Source: Roseibaca calidilacus
Lineage (GTDB): Bacteria; Pseudomonadota; Alphaproteobacteria; Rhodobacterales; Rhodobacteraceae
Reading direction: 5' to 3'
Assembly (NCBI RefSeq): GCF_001517585.1
Contig: NZ_FBYC01000004.1
Coordinates: 1,631,501 to 1,695,500 of the forward strand
Length of the DNA stretch: 64,000 nucleotides
Numbering within the stretch: the stretch's first letter is position 1; every line of letters begins with the position of its first letter. The position numbers and the translations under genes were made by a program. The notes under the pieces were generated by a model. The model did not search any database. It worked only from the letters and a program-made list of their open reading frames with translations, and had not been told where the DNA came from. Shown one piece after another: positions 17,343 through 26,110 of the stretch.

Positions 17343-18812
17343 TTATATATGGGTCCGCGCCCAGCGCGTCAGCAAATCTTGCTGCATCCTGCGCGCGGTG
17401 CGCGCCCAGTCGGCGGTGCCTGCGGGGCGGTCCAGCCCGCTGCCCAGCACTTGCGCACGGCGGGACAGATCGGACGAGCAGACCGCGAAGGCCATCTCGC
17501 GCCCGGAATTGCTGCGCATATACCCTGCCAGTGCCGAAACGAAATAGAGCGTGCCGGTCTTGGCGCGCACCTCGAACGGTTGCCCGGGCAGTGGCCGCCC
17601 ATTGCCATCGCGGACCGGGTGTTCGCGCAGCAAGGGCCGGATCTGCCCGTCCTGCGCCGCGCGGTAGAACATATTGGCCAGATCGGCCATAGACACGCGC
17701 GACGCGGCCCCAAGCCCGGAATGGTCCACCATGCTTAGGCTGGACATGCCAAAGCGTTGGCGCGCCCAGTCACTCATCGCGCGGCCAGAGGCCGACAGGC
17801 TGGTCGGCATGGTGCCGCGGGCCACAGTTGCGCGCAGGCCCACCGCCTCTGCGGTCAGATTGGTGGAAAACCGCAGCATTGCGCGCAACACGTCTGCCAA
17901 GGTGTCGGAACGATGCTCCGCCAATATCTGGCCCTGCGGGGGCACACCTGCGCGCTGAGGGGCTGGCAAGGCCAAACCCTGCACCGCCGCCAGCGCCTGA
18001 AACGCCTCTCCTGCGTAAATATCGGGCTGGCGCACCGGCAACCAGCGCGACCCGCTATTGCCCAAAGCACCACGCGCCACTGACCATTCCTCAAGCCCTC
18101 GGGCCATCTGGAAAGTGTAGACAGGGCTGGCCCGGTTGGCGATCTGCATCCGGGCCAAGCGCACTTCCGGGCGGAACCGTTCCGACCGCGCATCCATCGT
18201 CACGCGGTAGTCGTCTGCCTGCCGCGCCCATTCGAAATGCACGCGGTTAAAATTCAGGTTCAACCCGCCAACCGACGGGTTGTAGCCCGCTTGCGGGGCT
18301 TGGTCGTCGGCAATTTGCTCTATCGCGGGCAGGGCACCGCCCCAGACAAGAAAGCGCCCCTCGACCCGGCGCAACCCGCCCTGAACCAGACGCGCGGCAA
18401 GCCTCGCCAATGCGTCGGTATCCAGCGTCGGATCGCCCCCGCCGACAAGCACCAGATCGCCGCGCAACACGCCATCCTTCACCGGACCGGTTGCCTGCAC
18501 GCGGGTCGAAAAGCGATACCCCGCGCCCAGATGCTCCAGCGCGTAAAGCGCGGTGATGGTCTTGCCCACGCTGGCCGGGGGTAAGCGCGTATTGGCGCCC
18601 CGCCCTTCCAGCAGCGTGCCGCGCGAGATGTCCAGCAGCGTATAGGCAATATCACCCCCAAGCCCTGCACGGCGGACAATGCCATCCGCCGATTGGCCGG
18701 GCTTGGGGGGTGGGATCAGCGAGCGTTCCGGCGCATGAGCACAGGCGGGCAGCGCCAACGACACTCCGGCCCCCGCCAAGGCCGTCAGAAGGTCGCGCCG
18801 CTGAAACCTCAT
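17343..18812 (-). CDS. dacB: D-alanyl-D-alanine carboxypeptidase/endopeptidase (PBP4, S13 family)
   Basis: A 489-residue exported penicillin-binding protein that trims peptidoglycan cross-links. The three active-site motifs are SVGK (Ser81-Lys84), STN in RFSTNLTAEA and KTGT (residues ~418-421). The N-terminus, MRFQRRDLLTALAGAG, has a twin-arginine pattern followed by a hydrophobic stretch and ALPAC, a possible lipobox with Cys24, so it could be a Tat-exported lipoprotein. The start at 18812 is preferred to the frame's first Met six codons earlier. It converges on accC. Confidence 0.9.
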   Translation of the reverse strand: MRFQRRDLLTALAGAGVSLALPACAHAPERSLIPPPKPGQSADGIVRRAGLGGDIAYTLLDISRGTLLEGRGANTRLPPASVGKTITALYALEHLGAGYRFSTRVQATGPVKDGVLRGDLVLVGGGDPTLDTDALARLAARLVQGGLRRVEGRFLVWGGALPAIEQIADDQAPQAGYNPSVGGLNLNFNRVHFEWARQADDYRVTMDARSERFRPEVRLARMQIANRASPVYTFQMARGLEEWSVARGALGNSGSRWLPVRQPDIYAGEAFQALAAVQGLALPAPQRAGVPPQGQILAEHRSDTLADVLRAMLRFSTNLTAEAVGLRATVARGTMPTSLSASGRAMSDWARQRFGMSSLSMVDHSGLGAASRVSMADLANMFYRAAQDGQIRPLLREHPVRDGNGRPLPGQPFEVRAKTGTLYFVSALAGYMRSNSGREMAFAVCSSDLSRRAQVLGSGLDRPAGTADWARTARRMQQDLLTRWARTHI

Positions 18813-18935
18813 GTCACCATCGCCCCGCACTCAAACAGAACCTAAAATCGGCAAAGTTTTGCCAATACTGTTTTAACCCTGATTCGCAATTTCCGAGAAG
18901 GGGCTTGACAGGTCACGATCGCGAAACACAGCGTT

Positions 18936-19574
18936 TCAGCTATGCGGCCAGCGCCCCTTAGCGCGCAATTCCGAAGATGAGATCGCCCGCATCGGGATGG
19001 TCACAAAGCACCAAGCCGGCGGCGCCATATGCGCCAGCCCCGCAGCTTGCGCCTTTGGCACGCGATGCCCGCGCAAGGCCCGCGCCGCGACAGAGCCAAG
19101 CGCGGCCTGTTGCGCGCCGGGCCGGGCGATGACGGCAATGGGCACGCGCGCTGCGATGCTGCGCCAGTTGTCCCAACGGTGGAAACTGGCCAGATTGTCC
19201 GCACCCATGATCCAGACAAAACGCAGGCGCGGAAGCTGAGCTTGCAAAGCCGCCAGCGTATCGCAGGTCTTGCGGGTGCCAAGCGTGGCCTCGACCCCGG
19301 TAATGGTCACGCGCGGGTCATCGACGAGCTGGGCGGCATGATCCATGCGCGCAGAAAGCGACGCGGGCGCATTGGGTTTCAGCGGGTTGCCCGGTGTGAC
19401 CAGCCACCACAGGCGATCCAGCCCAAGCGCGCGCAGGGCATGATGCGTGACATGCACATGACCGTCATGCGCCGGATCGAAAGAGCCGCCGAACAGACCC
19501 ACGCTGGCCCCGTCCGGTGCAGTCGGCAACAGATAGCGCGGCAGAACCGGCACAGGCATCATTCCTTGTGTCAT
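18936..19574 (-). CDS. nadD: Nicotinate-nucleotide adenylyltransferase
   Basis: A 212-residue nucleotidyltransferase that makes deamido-NAD from nicotinate mononucleotide and ATP. The N-terminal block GLFGGSFDPAHDGHVHV contains the HxGH motif, WIMGADNLASFHRW follows, and the C-terminal ISSSELR matches the ISSTxIR motif. The first ATG at 19574 lacks an evident ribosome-binding site and nearby Met codons at positions 5 and 6 are alternatives. It is 121 bases upstream of dacB on the same strand, and tRNA-His lies just upstream. Confidence 0.92.
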   Translation of the reverse strand: MTQGMMPVPVLPRYLLPTAPDGASVGLFGGSFDPAHDGHVHVTHHALRALGLDRLWWLVTPGNPLKPNAPASLSARMDHAAQLVDDPRVTITGVEATLGTRKTCDTLAALQAQLPRLRFVWIMGADNLASFHRWDNWRSIAARVPIAVIARPGAQQAALGSVAARALRGHRVPKAQAAGLAHMAPPAWCFVTIPMRAISSSELRAKGRWPHS

Positions 19575-19654
19575 GCAGCAAGCATGGCGTCCGACCTACA
19601 GGCTGAGCGCGGTGGTGACAAGCGGCTGAACGATGTGGCGGATGTCTGGGGGAA

Positions 19655-19731
19655 TGGTACCGCCTCCCCGGCTTGAACGGGGGACCTCTGGATCCACAAT
19701 CCAGCGCTCTAACCAACTGAGCTAAGGCGGC
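19655..19731 (-). tRNA. tRNA-His (anticodon GTG)
   Basis: The minus strand folds as a 77-base cloverleaf with encoded CCA (complement of 19655-19657), a D-loop with AGCTCAGTTGGTTAGAGC, an anticodon loop TTGTGGA in stem CTGGA/TCCAG, and a T-arm with GTTCAAGC. The discriminator is A73 and the first pair is G1-U72, not the usual G-1:C73. This matches the divergent tRNA-His of a subgroup of alphaproteobacteria. A G happens to be encoded at -1. Confidence 0.95.
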
Positions 19732-19846
19732 CTCGGGTGGTCAGATACCGCCCTGCGCGGGCGAATGCAAGAGGGGCCACGCTTGAAAATGTGTCGCGCG
19801 CAGCGTATCGCAAACTCTGGATTTGCGGCATGGAAAGGGCAGCCAC

Positions 19847-20056
19847 ATGGGTATCAACTCGGAAACCGAGATCGAAGCGGATTTGCAGATCGGTCCAACC
19901 GATAGCGGTATGGTCCGCATCTACGTCGCCGGAAACGGTGTTGACCTGCCGATGGATTTCGACCCTGACGAGGCCGAGGAAATCGCCGAAGAACTGCGCG
20001 TGGCCGCCCAAGCCGCCCGCGGGCTGGGCGGCGGCCCAAAGGGGCGCAAAGGATAA
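19847..20056 (+). CDS. DUF6324-type small acidic protein
   Basis: A 69-residue protein starting MGINSETEIEADLQIGP, with a central acidic stretch (DFDPDEAEEIAEELR) predicted to be helical and a Gly/Lys-rich tail. It resembles the small DUF6324 family, which I know only from rhodobacterial genomes and whose function is unknown. The ATG at 19847 follows GGAAAGGG at a good distance; the frame is open eight codons further but with no better signal. It is a monocistronic gene between tRNA-His and a convergent lipoprotein gene. Confidence 0.75.
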   Translation: MGINSETEIEADLQIGPTDSGMVRIYVAGNGVDLPMDFDPDEAEEIAEELRVAAQAARGLGGGPKGRKG

Positions 20057-20069
20057 ACGGCGATCCGCG

Positions 20070-20417
20070 TCAGATCAGCATGATCCGCGCGACACCGGTT
20101 TCCGGCTGGTAGTTGCAACGCACCTCCAGCCGGGTGTCGCTGCGCGCCACCTGCAACATGACATCGCGTTCGGGGCTGCCATCCGCTCCGGTCACATCGC
20201 GGGTGCTGACCACGCCCAGCACATCCAACCCGCGTTCGCGCCCGGCTTGGGTGCAGGCGGCTTCGGCACCAGCCATCCCTTCGGCAGGCGCGGGGTCCGT
20301 GTCACCGGGGGCGGGAATGATCGGCATGGCGCGTGGCATGGTGTTCAACGTGCAAGCCCCAAGGGCGGTCGCAAAGGCAATCAGGCACGCGGCGCGACAG
20401 AAACGGGATATGGACAT
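20070..20417 (-). CDS. Small hypothetical lipoprotein
   Basis: A 115-residue protein with a lipoprotein signal peptide (hydrophobic run then ALGAC, Cys at about residue 22), a proline-rich segment, and a short domain containing VLGVVSTRDVTGADG and DTRLEVRCNYQPETG. Two further cysteines are present. I do not recognise the domain. The start at 20417 gives a normal signal peptide; the frame is open 23 codons upstream, into recN. It lies 16 bases downstream of recN on the same strand and may be cotranscribed. Confidence 0.75.
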   Translation of the reverse strand: MSISRFCRAACLIAFATALGACTLNTMPRAMPIIPAPGDTDPAPAEGMAGAEAACTQAGRERGLDVLGVVSTRDVTGADGSPERDVMLQVARSDTRLEVRCNYQPETGVARIMLI

Positions 20418-20433
20418 AAGCGGGCCTCTTGGT

Positions 20434-22089
20434 TCAGGGACGGGGCGCGGCGCAGAGCAGGTCTTCAGCAGCCGCGCGGGCTGCATCGGTTATCCTATCA
20501 CCCGACAACATGCGCGCAATCTCTTGCACACGCTCTTCGGCGGAAAGTGGCACAACGCGCGAAAGGGTTTTCCCGTCGATCACCGATTTCTCGACCCGCC
20601 AATGATGCGCGCCAAGTGCGGCCACCTGCGGCGAATGGGTGACAACCAACACCTGCGCGCCTGTCGCCAGCGCCCGCAAACGGCGGCCCACGGCATCTGC
20701 GGTCGCCCCACCCACGCCACGGTCGATTTCATCGAAAATCATGGTCATGTCGGGTTGGCCACGCGTCAGGCACACTTTAAGCGCCAGCAAGAAACGCGAC
20801 AATTCCCCGCCAGAGGCGATCTTGGACAATGCCCCTTTTGGCGCGCCGGGGTTTGTCGCGACCTCGAATGTCACGGCATCGCGGCCCTCTGGCCCCGGTT
20901 CGGCGGGGGAAATCGCGGTGGAAAACTGCGCGCGCTCCATTTTCAGGGGGGCCAGTTCGCCAGCCATTTCGCCATCAAGCCGGGCGGCAGCCTGTGCGCG
21001 GGCCTCTGACACAGCCGTGGCGGCGCTGTCATAAGCTGCCTGCGCATCGCGCACGGCTTGCGCAAGTGCTGCCATGTCGCGGGCAGAATTGTCCAACCGG
21101 TCCAGCCGCGCACGCAGTTCATCGGCAAAGCTGCTCAGATCATCCGGCAGAACGCCATGTTTGCGCGCCAGCCCGCGAATGGCGAACAGCCGGTCTTCCA
21201 ACTGCTCCAATGCGCCGGGGTGAAATTCCAGCGCGTCCATGCAGGCAGCGACATTCATCTGCGCCTCGCCCAAGGCGTCCATCGCGCGCGACAACGCGTC
21301 GAGCGCCGGGTCCAGACGCCCCTCGACCGCATCTGCCACGTCTTCCAGCCAGCGCGCGGCATCGCCCACCAGCCGTTCCGCCCCGTCATCCGACAGGGCA
21401 GCCGCCGCGCGGGCGATATCGGCACACACCCGTTCGGACTGCTGCATCAGGCGGCGCTGCGCATCCAGTTGGGCCTCTTCGCCCGGCTCGGGCGACAGGG
21501 CGTCCAGTTCTGCCACCGCATGGCGCAGGAATTCTTCCTCTGCCTGCACGGAATGCAGCTGCGCCTCGGCTTGGGCTTGCGCCTTGCGGGCGCGGGCCAG
21601 CGCGGTCCATGCCGCGCGCAGGGGGCCAAGGTCCAGCCCCGCGAAGGCATCTAGCAAATCGCGATGCACCCGCGGGTTCAGCAGGCCCCGGTCATCCTGT
21701 TGCCCGTGCAATTCCACCAATGTATCGGACAGCGCGCGCAGCACCTCGCCAGAGACGCGGCGGTCATTGACCCAGCCGGTCTTGCGCCCGTCGCGCGTGT
21801 TGACCCGGCGCAGCAACAGCGTATCGCCCGAAGGCAGGCCCGCATCCGTCAGGATGGCATGGGCCGGATGGTCGGGCGACAGCAGGAATTCCGCAACCAC
21901 CTCTCCCTGTGTGGCGCCTTCGCGCACCAGTTCGGCGCGGCCCCGCCAGCCCAGCACAAAACCAAGTGAATCAAGCAAGATGGACTTGCCCGCCCCGGTT
22001 TCGCCGGTCAATACGTTCAGCCCCGGCTGGAACGCCAGTTCCAGATGGTCGATGATCAGAACATCGCGGATGTCGAGCGACACAAGCAT
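20434..22089 (-). CDS. recN: DNA repair protein RecN
   Basis: A 551-residue SMC-like ATPase that acts in double-strand-break repair. The N-terminal Walker A is GETGAGKS (residues ~29-36), followed by a long alpha-helical coiled-coil centre rich in Ala, Leu, Glu and Gln, and a C-terminal ABC half with LSKIASGGELSRFLLALK (signature) and MIFDEIDRGVGG (Walker B). Length matches the family. It follows bamD by 37 bases, an order common in alphaproteobacterial cell-wall clusters. Confidence 0.95.
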   Translation of the reverse strand: MLVSLDIRDVLIIDHLELAFQPGLNVLTGETGAGKSILLDSLGFVLGWRGRAELVREGATQGEVVAEFLLSPDHPAHAILTDAGLPSGDTLLLRRVNTRDGRKTGWVNDRRVSGEVLRALSDTLVELHGQQDDRGLLNPRVHRDLLDAFAGLDLGPLRAAWTALARARKAQAQAEAQLHSVQAEEEFLRHAVAELDALSPEPGEEAQLDAQRRLMQQSERVCADIARAAAALSDDGAERLVGDAARWLEDVADAVEGRLDPALDALSRAMDALGEAQMNVAACMDALEFHPGALEQLEDRLFAIRGLARKHGVLPDDLSSFADELRARLDRLDNSARDMAALAQAVRDAQAAYDSAATAVSEARAQAAARLDGEMAGELAPLKMERAQFSTAISPAEPGPEGRDAVTFEVATNPGAPKGALSKIASGGELSRFLLALKVCLTRGQPDMTMIFDEIDRGVGGATADAVGRRLRALATGAQVLVVTHSPQVAALGAHHWRVEKSVIDGKTLSRVVPLSAEERVQEIARMLSGDRITDAARAAAEDLLCAAPRP

Positions 22090-22126
22090 GAGTGCGGTCA
22101 GCCCCGCTGCGCAAAGGTTTGCGCTG

Positions 22127-22969
22127 TCAGAGCCATCTCCCCAGCACGGATTGGCGATAGATCGCTTGCAACCAGCCCTCGCCCTGCGACTCTGGCGACA
22201 GGCCCTGCCCGGTCAGTAGCGCGAAGCTGTCCTGATAGAACGGGTTGGCTTCGAAATTGTGGCCCAGAACGGCACCTGCCGTCTGCGCCTCGTCGCGCAA
22301 ACCAAGGGACAAATAGGCTTCGACCAGACGGTGCAACGCTTCGGGCGTGTGGGTCGAGGTCTGGAAATCTTCGACCACCACGCGGAACCGGTTGATCGCC
22401 GCCTTGTAATTGCCCCGCTTCAGGTAGTAGCGCCCGATTTCCATTTCCTTGGCGGCAAGGTGATCGAAAGCCAGATCGAATTTCAGCACCGCAGAGCGCG
22501 CGTAATCGGTATCAGGATATTCCTCTATCACGCGGCGCAGATGTTGCAGCGCCTGAAAGGTCAATCCTTGGTCCCGCCCGACTTCGTCAATCTGGTCATA
22601 GAAGGACAGCGCCAGCAGATAGGCCGCATAGGGCGCGTCCTTGTCACCCGGATAGGTATCTAGGAAGCGCTGCGCGGCGGCGCGGCTGTCTTCATATTCG
22701 CGCGCGCGATGATGCGCGAATGCCTGCATGATCAGCGCCCGGCGCGACCATTCTGTATACGGGTAAAGCCGTTCGATTTCCTTGAAATAACGCAAAGAGT
22801 CGGACGACCGGCGCGAGGTCTCAAGCTCATATTCGCCGCGCTTGTAGATTTCCTCGGCAGAGAAACCGGCCAGAGATTCGTCCGGCCCCTCATCGGGTGC
22901 GCATGCGGAAAGCAGCGCAACAACCGCACAAGTCAGCCCAAAACGCAGAAAACCACGACCAGAGATCAT
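22127..22969 (-). CDS. bamD: Outer membrane assembly lipoprotein BamD
   Basis: A 280-residue lipoprotein with a signal ending LLSAC (Cys about residue 23) and tetratricopeptide repeats, visible as repeated helix pairs such as AEEIYKRGEYELE, YTEWSRRALIMQAFAHHR and KRGNYKAAINRFRVVVEDF. It is the BAM-complex subunit that, with BamA, inserts beta-barrel proteins into the outer membrane. Length is typical of alphaproteobacterial BamD. It lies between lpxC and recN on the same strand, at the distal end of the ftsZ cluster. Confidence 0.93.
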   Translation of the reverse strand: MISGRGFLRFGLTCAVVALLSACAPDEGPDESLAGFSAEEIYKRGEYELETSRRSSDSLRYFKEIERLYPYTEWSRRALIMQAFAHHRAREYEDSRAAAQRFLDTYPGDKDAPYAAYLLALSFYDQIDEVGRDQGLTFQALQHLRRVIEEYPDTDYARSAVLKFDLAFDHLAAKEMEIGRYYLKRGNYKAAINRFRVVVEDFQTSTHTPEALHRLVEAYLSLGLRDEAQTAGAVLGHNFEANPFYQDSFALLTGQGLSPESQGEGWLQAIYRQSVLGRWL

Positions 22970-23078
22970 GTTGGCAGCACCCTATCCCGTCAGCATCATG
23001 AAAGGTCGTAGCACATAAAAATCACCGGCGCAAAACGCCATTTGACCTGAATTGCCCGCCCCTTGTGTCAGGCCCGGT

Positions 23079-23990
23079 TCAGGCCGAAAGCGGCAGATCG
23101 TGCAGTCCGGTTCCGGTGCCGGGCAAACGCGCCTGCAAGCGTGCATCGCAAGGTTCGATACGGTAGTTGCGCGGGTCGGACAACAGCGCCCGCAGCAGCA
23201 GGCCGGTCAGGGCGTGACCGGCGCGCACCCCCTCGTAATGGCCCAGAAGCGGGCGGCCCAGCACATATAGATCGCCCATGGCATCCAGCATCTTGTGGCG
23301 CACCGGTTCATCCTTGCGGCGCAAGCCGCCGGGGCTAAGAACCTGCCCGTTGTCGAACACGACCGCATTGTCCAGCGTGCCGCCAAGGGCCAGCCCATTG
23401 GCCTGCATCAACTCGACATCGCCACGCATGCAGAACGTGCGGCAATCGCTGAGTTCGCGCAGGAAGGTGCCGTTATGCAGCCCCATGCTGGCCGTTTGCC
23501 GCCCGATGGCCGGATCGGCAAAGTCGATATCGAAAGACATGCGGAATTCGGCAGAGGGGCGCAGGGTTGCGCGCGCATCGCCGCGCTTGACCGTAACCTC
23601 GCGCAGCACCCGCAGCACCGACAGCGGCGTTTCCGCTTCACGCAACCCGGTTTCCAGAATGCGGCGCACGAACGGGGCCGCACTGCCATCCAGAATGGGC
23701 ACTTCCGGACCGTCTATTTCGATCCGAGCGTTATGGACCCCGCAGCCATGCAGCGCGGCCAGCAAATGCTCGACCGTGCGAACCTCGTGGCCTTGGTCGT
23801 TGCGCAAAATGGTGCAGAGGCTGGCTTCAACCCAGTTCGCCGGGTCCACAGCGATCGTGCCACCAAGGTCAGTTCGCACAAAATTCAGACCAGCATCCGC
23901 CGCCGCCGGTCGCAGGATCATGCGGACAGGTTTGCCACCATGCAGGCCGATGCCATTGATCGCGATGTCGCGTGCAATTGTTCTTTGCAT
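23079..23990 (-). CDS. lpxC: UDP-3-O-acyl-N-acetylglucosamine deacetylase
   Basis: A 303-residue zinc enzyme that commits the lipid A pathway. Conserved zinc ligands are visible as His75 in VEHLLAALHG and His232/Asp236 in VRHKMLDAMGD, the expected HKxxD pattern. The N-terminus reads MQRTIARDIAINGIGLHGGK. The start at 23990 is chosen because it gives this standard N-terminus; the frame opens three codons earlier. It is about 220 bases downstream of ftsZ, the usual order in proteobacteria, with an ftsZ terminator between the two. Confidence 0.95.
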   Translation of the reverse strand: MQRTIARDIAINGIGLHGGKPVRMILRPAAADAGLNFVRTDLGGTIAVDPANWVEASLCTILRNDQGHEVRTVEHLLAALHGCGVHNARIEIDGPEVPILDGSAAPFVRRILETGLREAETPLSVLRVLREVTVKRGDARATLRPSAEFRMSFDIDFADPAIGRQTASMGLHNGTFLRELSDCRTFCMRGDVELMQANGLALGGTLDNAVVFDNGQVLSPGGLRRKDEPVRHKMLDAMGDLYVLGRPLLGHYEGVRAGHALTGLLLRALLSDPRNYRIEPCDARLQARLPGTGTGLHDLPLSA

Positions 23991-24155
23991 TGTTACCACC
24001 TACGCCTGTGGCCTCTGCGGGCCGTTTTTTGAGGTGTTAATCTTGCAAGCGCAGCATGCGCAACTCACAGATTGTGACCAAATGTAACACCGTGCCGCAG
24101 GAACGGCGGAAATCCGCACAAGCTGGGCAGCGCGCTACAACCCTTTGAACTAAAA

Positions 24156-24180
24156 TGAAAAAGGCCGGAAAATCCGGCCC
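24156..24180 (-). terminator. Rho-independent terminator downstream of ftsZ
   Basis: Read on the minus strand, GGCCGGA and TCCGGCC form a perfect seven-pair stem around TTT (24163-24179), followed by a run of five T (complement of 24158-24162). It sits 35 bases past the ftsZ stop and would separate ftsZ transcription from lpxC, which then needs its own promoter in the following 165 bases. Confidence 0.8.
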
Positions 24181-24214
24181 AGTTCAGTTTTACAATGTGA
24201 TCGCCCCAAACGCG

Positions 24215-25927
24215 TCAGTTTGCCTGACGGCGCAGGAATGCGGGTATTTCGATGCGCTCATCGGGGTGCGCGCGTTCGGCTTCCTCTTCGTAAGAGGGGG
24301 CCGGATGCGCAGTGTGGCGTGCCGCCGCAGTGTGCCCGTCATGCGATTGCCCGGCCATGCGGCTAATGAACGACCCGATCCCGAAACGACCGCCCTTTTC
24401 CTCGGGCTGGGGCGCGGGACGGCTGGCAACCGGGGCGGCGCGACCTGCAAAACCCGACGCGGCAGGACGTGCATAGCCGCCTTGATGCTCTGGCGCTTTC
24501 TGAACAGCTTGCTGCAAGCGCGCCAGTGTTTCGGGCGAAGGCGTGCCGGGCGCGGCGCGGCGCGGCGCAGTAAAGGCCGACGGACCGGACTGCTCTGCAT
24601 GGGGTGCGGGTGCAGGTTCTTCAAACACCTCGTCCAGATCGAAACGCTCTTCGGGATGCGGCTGCGGATGATGCGCCGCGGGCTGCCCGCCAAAGCGCGA
24701 GCGCTGCGGTTCGGGTGCGTAAGCGCGCTGCGGGGCCGGTTGCGGCTGATAAGCTTCCGACGGTTCGGGCGCAGGTGCAACCCGCTCTGACGCGAACAGG
24801 TTGGGCTGCTCGGGGCGGGCTTGGGGTTCGGGGTGCATTTCAGGGCGGGGTTCAGGCTGCGGTGCCCGCGCAACCGGTTCAGCAACACGCTGCGGCTGCG
24901 CGGCGGCGCGGTCCATGAAAGACGGCGTTTCGCGCGGGGCTTCGGCCTTTTGGTCGGCGTCAACGTCAATCCCGGTGGCCACAACCGACACGCGGATCAT
25001 CCCTTCCATCGACGGATCAAGCGTAGAACCGACGATGATATTCGCTTCCGGGTCCACCTTTTCGCGAATGCGGTTGGCAGCGTCGTCCAACTCGAACAGG
25101 GTCAGGTCGTGCCCGCCGGTGATGTTGATAAGCACACCACGCGCGCCATTCAGGCTGATTTCGTCCAAAAGCGGGTTGGCGATGGCCTTTTCAGCGGCTT
25201 GCACGGCGCGATCTTCGCCCGATGCTTCGCCCGTGCCCATCATGGCTTTGCCCATTTCGTCCATCACGGCGCGAACATCGGCAAAGTCTAGGTTAATCAG
25301 CCCCGGACGCACCATCAGGTCGGTCACGCCCTTCACGCCCTGATACAGAACGTCATCCGCCATGGCGAAGGCTTCTGTAAAGGTCGTGCGCTCATTGGCC
25401 AACCGGAACAGGTTCTGGTTGGGAATGATGATAAGGGTATCGACAACTTTCTGAAGCGCCTCGATGCCTTCTTCGGCCTGGCGCATGCGCTTGGCGCCTT
25501 CAAACTGGAAAGGCTTGGTCACGACACCCACGGTCAACACACCCAGCTCTCTGGCCGCCTGCGCGATGATCGGGGCCGCCCCGGTGCCGGTGCCGCCGCC
25601 CATGCCGGCGGTGATGAAGCACATATGCGCACCGGCAAGATGGTCGATGATTTCTTCGATGGTTTCTTCTGCGGCGGCAGACCCGACCGACGGCCGCGCG
25701 CCCGCGCCCAGCCCTTCGGTGATCTTCACGCCCATCTGGATACGGCCCTGCGCGCGGTTTTGCTGCAACGCCTGCGCGTCGGTATTGGCCACAACGAAAT
25801 CGACGCCTTCGAGGCTTTGCTCGATCATGTTGTTGACCGCGTTGCCGCCTGCGCCGCCCACACCGAACACGGTGATGCGCGGGGCCAGTTCGTTGCGCTG
25901 CTCTGTCTGCACGAAATTCAATGCCAT
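24215..25927 (-). CDS. ftsZ: Cell division protein FtsZ
   Basis: A 570-residue tubulin-like GTPase that forms the Z ring. The GTP-binding signature GGGTGTG is at residues ~110-116, preceded by [17 protein letters not shown]. The GTPase domain ends near residue 320. It is followed by a ~230-residue disordered linker rich in Pro, Ala, Gln, Glu and Arg, longer than in E. coli but common in alphaproteobacteria. It ends with the conserved tail peptide [15 protein letters not shown] that binds FtsA/ZapA-type partners. It is separated from ftsA by 183 bases of lower GC content. Confidence 0.97.
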   Translation of the reverse strand: MALNFVQTEQRNELAPRITVFGVGGAGGNAVNNMIEQSLEGVDFVVANTDAQALQQNRAQGRIQMGVKITEGLGAGARPSVGSAAAEETIEEIIDHLAGAHMCFITAGMGGGTGTGAAPIIAQAARELGVLTVGVVTKPFQFEGAKRMRQAEEGIEALQKVVDTLIIIPNQNLFRLANERTTFTEAFAMADDVLYQGVKGVTDLMVRPGLINLDFADVRAVMDEMGKAMMGTGEASGEDRAVQAAEKAIANPLLDEISLNGARGVLINITGGHDLTLFELDDAANRIREKVDPEANIIVGSTLDPSMEGMIRVSVVATGIDVDADQKAEAPRETPSFMDRAAAQPQRVAEPVARAPQPEPRPEMHPEPQARPEQPNLFASERVAPAPEPSEAYQPQPAPQRAYAPEPQRSRFGGQPAAHHPQPHPEERFDLDEVFEEPAPAPHAEQSGPSAFTAPRRAAPGTPSPETLARLQQAVQKAPEHQGGYARPAASGFAGRAAPVASRPAPQPEEKGGRFGIGSFISRMAGQSHDGHTAAARHTAHPAPSYEEEAERAHPDERIEIPAFLRRQAN

Positions 25928-26110
25928 TGCCTACTCCGCCTCTTTTATACGGCGTGTGCAGACCACACTGCGCGCCGTTTTGTCCGATTTTTATTGAATC
26001 TTACAGGTCTTGCCCGCAGAGGTCATCAAAAAAGTCACGTTTTTCCACTAAATCTGCACCAATCTTGTTGTAAAACTGCCGCATTTCCATAACGCCCATG
26101 TATATAGCGG

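Noticed and set aside
19029-19676. Plus-strand open frame of 215 codons over nadD
   Set aside because: Antisense shadow of nadD, and it runs into tRNA-His.
24155-24790. Plus-strand open frame of 211 codons beginning at the ftsZ terminator
   Set aside because: It runs antisense to the ftsZ linker and has no recognisable motif or ribosome-binding site.
24190-24984. Alternative frame of 264 codons on the same strand as the ftsZ linker
   Set aside because: It lies within the repetitive Pro/Ala/Gln linker of ftsZ and shows no domain; the ftsZ frame ends in the conserved tail peptide.
25985-26110. Possible DnaA box (TTTTCCACT) before ftsZ
   Set aside because: Two mismatches to the consensus and no second box; too weak to list.
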